Shown in pieces: positions 24,501 to 34,379 of a stretch of DNA of 64,000 nucleotides. The notes under the pieces were generated by a model that was not told the DNA's origin, did not search any database, and saw only the letters and a list, made by a program, of their open reading frames with translations. The DNA is from Macrolepiota albuminosa. Taxonomy: Eukaryota > Basidiomycota > Agaricomycetes > Agaricales > Agaricaceae. The first letter of the stretch is position 1. Every line of letters starts with the position of its first letter. A program made the position numbers and the translations under genes. The stretch spans positions 372,001 through 436,000 of the forward strand of contig JAMWFC010000116.1 of the NCBI GenBank assembly GCA_027475525.1, in the 5' to 3' direction.

Positions 24501-25000
24501 CATATGCCTGGCGGCGACAAGCATTAACAGATGTAGTGGTTGATGCACTGTCTTGAGGTGGTGTCCATGTAGGGAACGTTGGAGCCACATTGAAGGTTGA
24601 AGATACAGATCGAGAATTTTCATGAGTGAACCAAGGTTGCTGGCAGTGATCGCAGAGTGATCTCCCATGAGGAACAGAATCCGTCTAAAGTTCAATGTGA
24701 GAATAATACAAATCATAATAGCAGTACATATACAGTTAAAAAATCAAGGTTGGACTGACGACACACTCGACGGGGCAAAGAGGAAAGAATAATTCCATGT
24801 ACTGAGAGTGCATGGCCACAAACACAAAAGGGAGATGTAGATTCCAGATAAACATCTGAGCAGCGGCAGCCCTCTTCTCGACAGGGCTGAGGACCTGAGG
24901 CAGGAGGCCTGGTCATAGAGGTCAAGAAGAAAGTAAAGAAAAATACGTCAGCTTCTCCCCGACAAATGGCCAGAGCTTTGCAGATCTCCTGACCAAACAT
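21575..25000 (-). CDS. unknown multi-exon protein with N-terminal Cys/His cluster
   Basis: Read leftwards from ATG 25000, several segments seem to belong to one protein. The N-terminus has a compact Cys/His cluster, CREEGCRCSDVYLES then FCVCGHALSVH, that could bind zinc. A Ser/Pro/Thr-rich stretch follows, then helical segments (KKMHTLTKSKMRSFVKQAKK; DPAFDANQ-like; ISHIQGIFLKPLDYDDL), and towards 22660-22182 a Leu-rich helical region (PFLILLLSHGFDTATNLN). I do not recognise the family. Two 77-bp duplications inside it (22611-22764 and 23104-23257) and one at 21944-22097 disturb the frame. Its 5' third lies in the palindrome arm and is duplicated at 25504-26650. It is probably an accessory gene of the 12.3-kb element. 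Confidence 0.45.
21944..22097. repeat. 77-bp tandem duplication
   Basis: Copies 21944-22020 and 22021-22097 differ at two positions (A/G both). Confidence 0.95.
22611..22764. repeat. 77-bp tandem duplication
   Basis: Copies 22611-22687 and 22688-22764, in the Cys/His-cluster gene. Confidence 0.97.
23104..23257. repeat. 77-bp tandem duplication
   Basis: Copies 23104-23180 and 23181-23257, in the Cys/His-cluster gene. Confidence 0.97.
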
Positions 25001-25268
25001 TATGGAGACTGACAGCCTAATGACTGTAGTTCAAACAGAAAGGAAGCGAAGCTCAGTAGTTCTAGTACCCCACAAATTATGAAGACTGACAGCCTAATGA
25101 CTGTAGTTCAAACAAAAAGGAAGCAAAGCTCAGTAGTTCTAGTACCCCACAATGTCTTTGAAGGCAACCTGAGGCTAAAAGAAGTGTGAATATGATGCAG
25201 TCAAAATTGCTCACGGTCAAGTTGAACCATGAGAAAGTGCAAGTTTGGACAGTCAAAGTACAAATAGC
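23854..25268 (+). repeat. left arm of long inverted duplication
   Basis: 1415 bp that are nearly identical to the reverse complement of 25313-26650, with a 44-bp spacer (25269-25312). The length difference of 77 bp is exactly one tandem duplication at 25001-25154, present only in this arm. A few base differences exist, for example CCG against CTG in the codon after GGAATT. Confidence 0.92.
25001..25154. repeat. 77-bp tandem duplication
   Basis: Copies 25001-25077 and 25078-25154 with about three G/A differences. The opposite palindrome arm has only one copy. Confidence 0.95.
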
Positions 25269-25303
25269 AAAAGTGAGAATGTAATAATTGTGTCCGGTGA
25301 GGC
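25215..25303 (-). repeat. right terminal inverted repeat of 12.3-kb element
   Basis: Reverse complement matches 12958-13047. Part of it is the inner end of the palindrome arm, and the tip lies in the 44-bp spacer. Confidence 0.6.
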
Positions 25304-25312
25304 GCTTCAAAC

Positions 25313-26650
25313 GCTATTTGTACTTTGACTGTCCAAACTTGCACTTTCTCATGGTTCAACTTGACCGTGAGCAATTTTGACTGCATCATATTCACACTTC
25401 TTTTAGCCTCAGGTTGCCTTCAAAGACATTGTGGGGTACTAGAACTACTGAGCTTCGCTTCCTTTCTGTTTGAACTACAGTCATTAGGCTGTCAGTCTCC
25501 ATAATGTTTGGTCAGGAGATCTGCAAAGCTCTGGCCATTTGTCGGGGAGAAGCTGACGTATTTTTCTTTACTTTCTTCTTGACCTCTATGACCAGGCCTC
25601 CTGCCTCAGGTCCTCAGCCCTGTCGAGAAGAGGGCTGCCGCTGCTCAGATGTTTATCTGGAATCTACATCTCCCTTTTGTGTTTGTGGCCATGCACTCTC
25701 AGTACATGGAATTATTCTTTCCTCTTTGCCCCGTCGAGTGTGTCGTCAGTCCAACCTTGATTTTTTAACTGTATATGTACTGCTATTATGATTTGTATTA
25801 TTCTCACATTGAACTTTAGACGGATTCTGTTCCTCATGGGAGATCACTCTGCGATCACTGCCAGCAACCTTGGTTCACTCATGAAAATTCTCGATCTGTA
25901 TCTTCAACCTTCAATGTGGCTCCAACGTTCCCTACATGGACACCACCTCAAGACAGTGCATCAACCACTACATCTGTTAATGCTTGTCGCCGCCAGGCAT
26001 ATGAAAATCATCGCCCTTCATCTAATCCCATTCTTGGACCATCAAGGCAAACAGGTATTTCAAGCAATCCAAGTGTGTCCTTTCCTACAGTTCGCATACC
26101 ACCATCAACAAACATTTGACCACGAGCAACATCGATGGCTACATGTTCGCAGTCTGTCCAAGGTCCCACTCCTAAAAAATTTTGTTTTTATTTTATTGCA
26201 ATAGTGCACCCAGCATTGGTATGCTTAAAACATCTAGCTGATTAGCTGCTAACTCTGGATTATTTCAAGCCTTATAGATCAGATATAGGTGTTGATCCTG
26301 CATTTAAAAAAATGCATACTCTGACCAAGTCCAAGATGCGATCATTTGTCAAACAAGCTAAGAAATTGGGCCTTGCTTTCAATATTGACACTACTGCCCA
26401 AGCTTCTGACAGAGCTTTTGAGACAGTTAATTTGGCCGTATCATTACATTTCAATTAACATCAATTAGCTTTCAGAATTCCCTCTTCTCCAGTCAATTCA
26501 TTCATCAGTCCCTGGATGATACTTTCTGCTGGAAAGAAATCCCCTACTGATGATAAAGGAGCCCTTCTAAGCATATACGATAATCCTCCAGAACATCTTT
26601 CATACAAGGACTTGAAAAAAATCACAGGTCGCTGGGCCAAATATTCTGAT
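25313..26650 (-). repeat. right arm of long inverted duplication
   Basis: 1338 bp, reverse complement of 23854-25268 except for the extra 77 bp in the left arm. The arm ends abruptly at ATATTCTGAT (26650), where Helitron sequence begins. The outermost ~45 bp of the terminal repeat are not duplicated. Confidence 0.92.
25504..26650 (+). pseudogene. partial inverted copy of the Cys/His-cluster gene
   Basis: The 5' part of the 21575-25000 gene, repeated in opposite orientation by the palindrome. It encodes the same N-terminus (CREEGCRCSDVYLES) and following segments, and stops where the arm ends at 26650. It lacks the C-terminal two thirds. Confidence 0.8.
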
Positions 26651-29304
26651 ATAACATTGAAATTTGACTGAGAGATATGGATTGTATGAGACAACATTAT
26701 GATTGTCATAACAACGACCATGCTTTTCAAAAAAGCAGCCATTGTTAGGTCTGGCATATTGGGGATAGCTGTCATCACCATACTGTGTAGCCTCCTGAAA
26801 TTCCTTGAGATATCTCTTAGAACATCTGCCATCTACCATGCACTTGGCATTGGGAAAATCTGCTTCACATGGACCATGAACCATATTGGTAGTAACAACC
26901 TAATAACAAAAATAAGTCACTGCATTAATAATTCAAGCAAAGCCAATATCTGATACAATTGAGACTGAGTCACTGGATCAGGAATTTGAGCAGAAACAAT
27001 AGTGTCCACATGGACTGCATCTTTAATTTTGTTGTGATGATCGAAAAAGATCAAGATATGTATATGTGAAAGTCCCTTCTTTTGAAATTCAATGGTATGG
27101 ACAGATGCCACATTTTCCAAACAGACCATCTTTTATATTCTTCAAAAGAGCATTTTTCTTCAGTTCAAATACTCTGGCAACAATATTTGGATGATCAGAA
27201 GCTGTTTGTCTCTTTCCATTAACTATAAGTTCTTTCAACTTCAACAGAGCCTCTTCAATTTCAGACCACTTTGGATTGACAGTCATAGTGATGAAGAGAT
27301 CAGGTTTATGGAAATGCCTGCAAATAGCCATAGAGAGCTTGAAATAATTGCTACATGTGTTATTTATTTCTAACATGAGAAGAAGGGAGAACTACATGTC
27401 GGCTTTGTCTGTGTAACTCTTCATCTCCAGCCACTGCATCAACCACTCCTTGGTAAACTTCAGCTCTAATCTTCTTTTGATTTGTCTAACCCAGTTGAGC
27501 TTTAATTGTTCTATTGATGTCCATGCATCTACAATATATTGCTGGAATAGTCTGCCACTTCAAAGCAATGCAGCATTAGCTTCCAAAGCCCTCTGAGCAG
27601 CCTATATGCATAATATGCAGTTTGGCTAACATATTTGGCTTATTGTTCTCTAGTTGAAAATATGACAGTATAGTGCAAGGGAGTATAATAGGGATGTAAA
27701 TGGCTAATTCACTTTAATTGACCTCCATGCAGATGCAGAACTATGTCACAGTGATCTGATTGTTCTTCAGAACTATTTCCTGATACAATTGCTGCAACTC
27801 CTTCCTGTTCATTAGGGTTGTTATAGTGTCAATGATCTCTAAAATCAGTCCTAAGTTGAACAGAAAGCCTTTGTATTTGGCCTTCAGGAACTTCTGTCAT
27901 AATCTGCTTTGCAAGCTTGTATAAGCCAATAAAGGGATTGACTCTATAAAGCATATCTTGCAAAGAAGCCATGATCTGAGGATCCAATCTAAGATTGCTT
28001 CCTTAATGAGAAGCCAACTGTTGATTGTGATCGTAGAAGTAGAGTTGTGCATACACAGGATGATTGCCTTCAGTTGAAAGCAAAGCACCTGTCAGATGAT
28101 GGAGCTCTCCATTGATCCTAAAGCTGTATGGTCTAGGAGCATTGGTAATTGCCTGGTCAATTTTGACTCTCAGAGATGTAAATGCAAAAGTAGCATTGTA
28201 TTGATGGATAGATACTTTGAAAGTATCAGAAAGAGCATGATAGCTTTGGAGTAAGCCAAGCAGTTCTGGTGGAGCATCTGCAAGTCTGGGCAAATCAATC
28301 TGCCCTTGTAAACAGCACATGCCAAACTTTAGATTATGTCTAGTAGACTTGGAGAGCTTTTCAGCATCAAAATGTAGAGCATGACAGTGTGGACATGCAA
28401 CATCCATAGAACCAAGATAGTGTGAAGGGGATCCATCTATGTAATGCTGTCTTCCTGTTGGAAGAGCATTCCTAGGCTGAACATCATCAGGTTGTTGAAT
28501 TCTCTGTAAGTCAGGAGGTGCTGGTAGATTTTGCTGTCTGTTATCTCCAGGTAGATCCACATACTCCAAGTCCTCCTCTATATTCTCAGCAGGATCATTC
28601 CTAGGATCATCCAGTATATTTGGATCAATCTCATTGTCTATAAGATGTTCCAAATACTCTAAAGGATTTTGAAGCATTTCATCAAAAGCTGCATGGATAT
28701 TTTCTAATTCATGAGGATCCAAATCATTAAAATCCTCTTCAAGATCAGCTAAATGTTGCTGTTTCCAGTTTTGTAAGATCCTTTCAGCCCTGGCCTTATT
28801 TAAAGGCCTATGTTTAGGAATATCTCTGAGCTGTTGTTGCTCATGCAATACTGCTAATGCTTGTTGTTGCCTTTGCCATTCTTGTTGCCTCTCCTCCTCT
28901 TCAGCTATAGCAATACATCTGAGCTGTTGCTGCTCTTGTAATACTGCTAGTGTCTGCCGTTGTCTATCCTGCTCCTCAGCTGCAGCAATATGCCTCAATT
29001 TTTGTTGGTCTTGCAATGCTGCTAATGTTTATGCTTGTATAGAAGCAACCTGCTGGTTAATTTGTCTTTCTCTATTCCCAATTGCAGGTGGCAGTGGCAG
29101 TGGCATTATAAAGTTTGGTAAAGCAGGCCCATGTAAAGCAGGCATTCTAGGTATAGGATTTTGTAAAGGAGCATCCCAACCTTCAGGCAAATGAGTTTCA
29201 GATATACTCATAGCAGTCCCACCAATTACAGGCTGATTAACTGATCCCACTCTATGATCTCTTTCATGCACAGCAGCTGGTAGAGGTGCTACTATTGAAG
29301 GCAC
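26651..29304 (-). mobile_element. truncated Helitron, Rep (HUH) N-terminal part, decayed
   Basis: Reading leftwards: a Gln-rich coiled N-terminal part (28003-29016), a Cys/His pair CPHCHALHF, then the Helitron-like domain in broken frames (KIRAEVYQGVVDAV; then KPDLFITMTVNPKWSEIEEAL in 27376-27089), the HUH motif KKGLSHIHILIF (near 27080-27045), and MVHGPC with VDGRCSKRYLKEFQE. The copy ends just after YNPYLSVKFQCYI, before the place where the catalytic tyrosines and the helicase are expected. Several stops between 27380 and 27960 show decay. Helitrons move by rolling-circle replication; this copy cannot do so alone. The truncation point is the junction with the palindrome. Confidence 0.85.
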
Positions 29305-29529
29305 ATAAGGAGCTCTATGTGCAGGAAGAGGTAGAGGTGGTGTCAGGTTCTACTGAATCAGGGGTTTCTGGAAAAGCAACACCCTTACAAGGTGGACTTG
29401 ATCTACGGATACTCGGGTGTCTAGAACTCCAGGGCTAGGACTCTGGGGTTCAAGATGCAGACAGGGGGTTCTCCTGGGGAAGGGGACTTGATCCAGGGGT
29501 TTTGGGGTTAGAGACTGTGAGTTGGGTAG

Positions 29530-29924
29530 TGTAAGGGCGACCTCTAGAGGCTGTGGCTCAGTCACACAGCTGGAAGAGGGAGATCCAAAGTGTATTAGAA
29601 TATATACTGACAATATCAAGGTAGCTACTCACCTGGCAGAGGGAGATCCAAAGAGAACAAGTCTAGGGATTCCCTATGCCAGGTTGGACGCTTCTGGGGC
29701 CTCTGAAGCGTGGGAAACAACTGTACAGTACAACAAAACCTTAAAAACTCGAAAATTGCCTACACAAACACTTGTACAAATAAGGGGCAAACTCTGGCAA
29801 ACTCTGGCTTATATAAGCGGTCTGGAAGCGGTGCTGAGTGGGCCCACACTTGTCTGAATGGTGGCTAAAGAACCAGAGCATCTCAAGGGCTGAGAGTGGT
29901 ACTGACAGATAGTGTTGAAAGAAT
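29530..29924 (-). repeat. 3' LTR of gypsy element, outer piece
   Basis: 395 bp identical, apart from about four substitutions, to 51205-51599. It ends with GAAAGAAT (29917-29924), the left copy of the target duplication made by the KDZ insertion. Confidence 0.92.
29917..29924. repeat. 8-bp target site duplication, left copy (KDZ insertion)
   Basis: GAAAGAAT directly left of the KDZ terminus, repeated at 45481-45488. The uninterrupted LTR at 51592 onwards has it once. Confidence 0.9.
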
Positions 29925-30857
29925 CAGGGTAGGGCATCACAACGGTACGTGTCATACGTTGTACGGGAGCCCGCTTTGTGCCGTACCATACGTGTCCAGC
30001 GGAGTCCGCTACACTGGAGCGGAGCAGTCCCCACAGTGCCGTAGAATACAGAGCCGCGGACGTGTCACAATGTGCTGTATGACACGGTCCAGTGGATCGA
30101 TAAAAGGCGGGCACACACATGCGCATGCAGGCCCGGCGGATGCCAGCGGACACTAGCGGACATCAATGTGCGTCAGCGGCCGCCGGCGGGCATCAGCACA
30201 CGAGTGAAAACCTCCTCCATTGGCGGACTTCATGGCATGAATAAACCCTCCTCGAGGTTCCCCATTTCCCTCCCCGCAATAACTCGAGGCTGCGCGTCTC
30301 CCCTTCCATCCTTTTCCCACCCCCGACGCCAGCGTACGTCCACGAAAGGGCCCTGAAAATCTACGCAGGCCTACGCAAGCCACCAGCGGACATCCATGCA
30401 GACGTACGTCGACGGACTCAAACCTACGCGGGCCCTCCCAGGCCTGCGCAGGACACCAGCGGACATCCACAGAGGCCTACGCAGGTCCACAGGGTCTGGT
30501 TGGACCAAGAAAAAAGGTAACGTCGACTTGCCCGTCGTATGCCTGTGGGGGGGAATCGAACCCCCGGCCTTGGGAAAGCCTCCAGCAACGGAACGCACAT
30601 TTAACCGTTGCACCACAGGTCCGTTACTAACGGATAGATTCAAAGGTCGGATAACACAATGAACGGACGCCCACCTACGTTTCCGCAGGTTCCCGTATGG
30701 ATTTTTTGAGGTGGAAGGGGGGTGGCATACCTCCCAAAAGAGTTTTCGTGGCCTGAAAGGGGCGTTGGCATCAGCAGCCATCAGCTGGCCATCAGCTGGC
30801 CATCAGCTGGCATCCGTCGGAGTTCGCCGGCAGCCGTCGTGACCTGCTGGCATCCGT
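29925..30857 (+). repeat. left terminal inverted repeat of KDZ element
   Basis: Matches the reverse complement of 44534-45480, with positions adding to 75391 over most of its length. The outermost ~10 bases differ (CAGGGTAGGG against ACATAGAG); the match is continuous from CATCACAACGG inwards. Confidence 0.93.
30542..30619 (-). ncRNA. tRNA-like module inside left TIR
   Basis: On the minus strand the ends pair as a 7-bp acceptor-like stem (CCTGTGG with CCACAGG). GGGGGTTCGATTCCCCC forms a perfect T arm, and TGGTGCAACGGTTAA resembles an A box. The middle does not give a clean anticodon arm (one mismatch in five pairs, then a long variable part). The same module lies in the right TIR. Confidence 0.6.
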
Positions 30858-31222
30858 TGTAGTGCACAAATGGACCCATACAGAATTTGAACGGATAGAG
30901 ATTTTACTGCAACTGGTGCATCTGTATTGAATTGACAATATTAGACTGATATTTATTTACACCATAGAAGTATACAGGAAAGAGGAAAAGTACAGCGGTG
31001 GGTTCTACTCCCTCTACTCCACCTTAATGGGGTCTAATAGTGACAATGGAATATTGAGGGGCGGATTGGACTCCTGCTAGTGACAAATATTTTAATAGGG
31101 CCTGTAAGCCCTAATAAAATATCCGTTCATCACTCGCTAGCATCATCAAGTTGATCTGTTAAAAACGCTAGAAATTACTGAAGCGGGTATGGGTTGGCCG
31201 AAGTTGCGCATAGTCACGAGAT

Positions 31223-31329
31223 CTGGAATGACCACATGCGCAAAGACGATCAACCCATGCCACTGCAGAAATCTCTGGAGTTTTAAACGGATCACATTAA
31301 TGATGCTAGCGGACATCAGCGGCCTGCTG
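31223..31329 (+). repeat. inner subterminal inverted repeat, left copy
   Basis: About 107 bp at roughly 80 percent identity to the reverse complement of 43581-43687. Shared blocks include GGAATGACCACATGCG and CTGCAGAAATCTCTGGAG. Confidence 0.75.
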
Positions 31330-31337
31330 CTCTAATA

Positions 31338-31417
31338 TGCACTAGCAGGAGTCGAACCCACCTCTTGTGCACAATATCAAATATCAATTTATCAATATTC
31401 CATTGTACCACAGGCGC
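31338..31417 (-). ncRNA. degenerate tRNA-like module
   Basis: Minus strand: CCTGTGGTACAATGGAATAT (A-box-like) at the 5' end and GTGGGTTCGACTCCTGC (B box, T arm) near the 3' end, about 80 bp in all, with an AT-rich middle. Confidence 0.5.
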
Positions 31418-31616
31418 TTACTTAGAAGGGGGTCAAACCTGCCTGTCAGTGGCCTATGGTAGTTGATCTGACCCACTCAATTTTCAGTATTGTGTGGAGT
31501 GGCAGGTTTGACTCCCCTAGTCCAGACTTCCCTAGTCCACCATAATGATGTATAATGGTGTCTTTTTATACTGCTGCATTTCTGCACTAGATGTAAACTG
31601 TACTAATTTTTGGTAA

Positions 31617-31697
31617 GGACCTGTGGTCGAATGGAATATTGATACATTGATATTTCATATTGTGCACAAGAGCCGGGTTCAAATCCCACTCGTGCAC
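31617..31697 (+). ncRNA. degenerate tRNA-like module
   Basis: GGACCTGTGGTCGAATGGAA (A-box-like) followed about 45 bp later by CCGGGTTCAAATCCCACT (B-box-like), ending TCGTGCACA. Same layout as the module at 31338-31417 but on the other strand. Confidence 0.5.
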
Positions 31698-31970
31698 ATC
31701 ATTACACATGACATAACTTTGTTTTACTAATTGTTATTTACGTCTATATTCTTTCTACTGCCCAATTCGAGGGTTCGAGTCCCCCTTGTGTAATCGTTGA
31801 AGAGTGTGTTGTTTTTTGCGTTCATGAGAGTGGCATAATGGAACAAAACAATGGGACGGTTAATCTTAGTGGACCTGAGTCCTGTCCAAACTAATTGAAA
31901 TGTCTGTAGTAAAGTGCTGTAGCCTAGTACACAATACTAGAGTGATATTTATGTATAATCCACAGAATGT

Positions 31971-32035
31971 CCTGTGGTCTAGCAGAATATTGTCAGTTTA
32001 TGTTCCTTCTAGTGCACAACTGGAGGTAACGGATC
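31971..32035 (+). ncRNA. decayed tRNA-like module
   Basis: CCTGTGGTCTAGCAGAATAT is A-box-like; the B box is only faintly visible. Included because it shares the GAATATT word that follows the A box in all the other modules. Confidence 0.3.
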
Positions 32036-32137
32036 AAACAGATTTATAATGGATTCGTCAGCGGCACAACGGGACGGTTAATCTTGACGAAAAATAACCA
32101 ACGGAAAAGCCAAGAATTATAGTAACTAAGGATTAAA

Positions 32138-34181
32138 TTACTCGTCCGATGTGTATTCCTCCTCTTCATTAGATTCATGTAATGTGTCTGAATAGAACAA
32201 ATCCTCATGAAGCAGGTAGTCTGCTGTCAAAAATGCAAAGTCGTCCGGTGTATATGGCCCTTGAGGTCTGGGAAGTGTGATGTCTTCATACTTTGCTATC
32301 AGGCCTGACGATGAAGATGGTGAGGGTGACTCTGACATATCAACAGACACATCATCAGTACGGCCAGCTTGATTGAAAGGGCCAATGGGCCTACATCGAC
32401 CATGTTTTGCTCTAGCGCGAAATTCTTGTTCTGTTGAAATAAATTAACTATGATTACCAGTGCCAAATTATACTCACGTTGTTGATACAATTTGTTAATT
32501 CTTCTCTGATCCTCACGTCGAGTCATACGTGACTCATATTCCTCCCACTCCCGGACATTGTTACCAGTAGGTAGGGTTGGGGAAGGAGATTGTTGGAAGG
32601 GGGAAGACGGGATTTGAAGAGCCGTTACATCAAAAAGCGGTGGAAGATTTTCTTCGTCATCGGCTGCCATGCCTCCATCCGTCTCTTCTGCCGTCACAAG
32701 AAATAGCGGCGGAAGGTTTTCTTCGTCCTCGGTCGCCATACGTCCGCCGCTCCGGACTTCCGTTTGTCCGCCGTCACCGGCCGCCACGGTCTCCACGTCC
32801 ATCTCCTCTTCCGCAGGAATGAACAAAGGGGGCAAATCATTGTCTTCGGTCTCCTCTTCCGCAGGAATGAACAAAGGAGGCAAAGAATCCTCTTCCATCT
32901 CCTCTTGCGCAGGAATGAACAAAGGCGGCAAAGATTCGTCTTCCGTCTCCTCTTCCGCAGGAATGAACAAAGGCGGCAAAGATTTGTCTTCCGTCTCCTC
33001 TTCCGCAGGAATGAACAAAGGAGGGATACCCTCTAAGTCAGGGTCACTAATGGATGGATTAGGGATATCCACCTGGTCGTCGTCAGTTTCCCCCAGCTCC
33101 CTGAATGTCCCACGGACATGAGCTGCTGGGGCGGAAGGAAGTTGGGATGCCGGTTGAACCACAACGCGAGAGTTTTCCATTGTAGGGCCATACACCAGTC
33201 CAGGTTTACTCTGACTGTAGAGGTGGTGGAATGGATGTTGTGCGTTCGAGGGTTCGATATGTGTCAAGGATGGCCATTGGAGAGAGTCGACATCAGGGAG
33301 AGTGGTAGGATGCGCCATGGAGAGGCAGTCTTGAGGATCAGGCTGCTCACCATCAATACTGTTGGTATGGGACTCGATGCCTGTCAATTGGCCCGTCCGA
33401 GCAGGATCCACGGACCTGGCAACAGAACTGACAACGGAAGCAGCAACGGACTTGCTGCCAGCAAACAGGCGGATCATATCGTTGGCCGTTGGCACATGTT
33501 CCGTCCTATCCAGCGACCGCCACTTGTCTAGGGCTAGAAGCGTCTGCTGGTGGCCCCTGGTGGATCCGCTACCTGCAAACACACGGAGCAAATCGTCTGG
33601 TGCTGGGACGGACACCAATCCATCGGATGGCAATGTCATGGGCGGCCGGCGGTTGCATGCCAAGAAGCTTTCAAGAGAGTGGAAGCCTTGCTGATGTACG
33701 AGAAGGCAATGCTCCAGCGTTTCATTGCTTAAGACCTGAACATCCTCTCGGCCAATGTGGTTCCACCAATCACAGCCATACAGATTTCTAATAAGACCTT
33801 GACGGCCATCAACAAACTCCAGGATCTCTGTGGGCAAAGTTTGCTGATTTTGGAGAGGGAAAAATCGGCTCATGCTTTTGATAATGTCTGGGACATTGCA
33901 GACCACATTATTCAGTGATGCAGCCCCCAGATATGACAATACAAAGTTCTATGGCACACAGTCAGATCCTAATATATTTACACATTTTGAAGTCATCTTA
34001 CCAACTCCTTGTCTAGATGCTGGATAATCCATGCCTCTTCCGCTTCAAGACTTGGTGCAAGATTGCCAAATATGGAAAGTGCTGCAATGAGGCGTGACTC
34101 GATGTAGTCAACAACCTCTTGCAAATTTTCTAGTACAGTAGCTTGGGACATGACATTGTGTGGTACAGAGGTAGACACCAT
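32138..34181 (-). CDS. KDZ-element accessory protein, unknown, acidic repeats
   Basis: Three exons fit: 34181 to about 34002 (MVSTSVPHNVMSQATVLENL...), about 33952 to 32477, and about 32432 to 32138, with GT/AG introns of about 50 bp; the last join gives YQQQEFRARAKHGR. About 640 residues. The N-terminal ~150 residues look globular, the middle is Ser/Pro-rich, and five near-perfect 16-residue units of the form LPPLFIPAEEETEDKS follow (DNA 32800-33040), then two diverged units (LPPLFLVTAEE, LPPLFDVTA). The C-terminus is acidic (ESNEEEEYTSDE). I do not recognise the family. It is transcribed in the same direction as the transposase and follows it, with 198 bp between them. Confidence 0.65.
32800..33040 (-). 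repeat. 48-bp in-frame coding repeat, five units
   Basis: Encodes the LPPLFIPAEEE units of the accessory protein. The 48-bp period keeps the frame, unlike the 77-bp duplications. Confidence 0.85.
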
Positions 34182-34379
34182 TGCACTCTTGCTTGTAGAA
34201 GCGGATACTGCTATGTATCAGATTTTTGTGCCTTGTAAACAAAAGTGATTTTCAACAATTCCATTGCACGTGACTGTCACAAATCCGTTCCAATCATCCG
34301 CTGATGGCAGCAAGCTGCATCCGTCACATCAATCCGTCTCTGCATCCGTCACATCAATCCGTCTCTGCATCCACCATTT

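Larger units (their letters stand above)
12958..25303. mobile_element. candidate 12.3-kb TIR element with DDE integrase
   Basis: The sequence at 12958-13047 and the reverse complement of 25215-25303 align over ~90 bp. Both start GCCTCA(G/C)CGGACACAATT, and both carry GTCCAAACTTGCACTTTC followed by GGTTCAACTTGACC. Between them lie an integrase-like DDE transposase, a candidate 2OG-Fe(II) dioxygenase, a Cys-rich unknown protein and pieces of host genes. I infer one large DNA transposon that has taken up host gene fragments. No target duplication could be seen, and the right end is disturbed by the inverted duplication centred at about 25290. Confidence 0.55.
30858..32137. other. KDZ left subterminal region with tRNA-like modules
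   Basis: No protein gene. It holds the modules listed at 31338-31417, 31617-31697 and 31971-32035, an isolated T-arm-like AGGGTTCGAGTCCCCCT at about 31768-31785, and a segment (31223-31329) that is inverted at 43581-43687. Confidence 0.65.

Noticed and set aside
12940..25320. target site duplication for the 12.3-kb element
   Set aside because: The flanks (TTATGAAGG on the left, GCTTCAAACG on the right) do not match directly; the right side is altered by the palindrome.
30542..30619. functional tRNA gene
   Set aside because: The acceptor-like stem and T arm are good, but no clean anticodon arm or clear anticodon could be drawn, and the copy lies in a transposon TIR; called tRNA-like only.
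32577..33531. plus-strand frames rich in RRNEQR and SSSAGMNKGG repeats
   Set aside because: Antisense shadows of the 48-bp coding repeat in the minus-strand gene.
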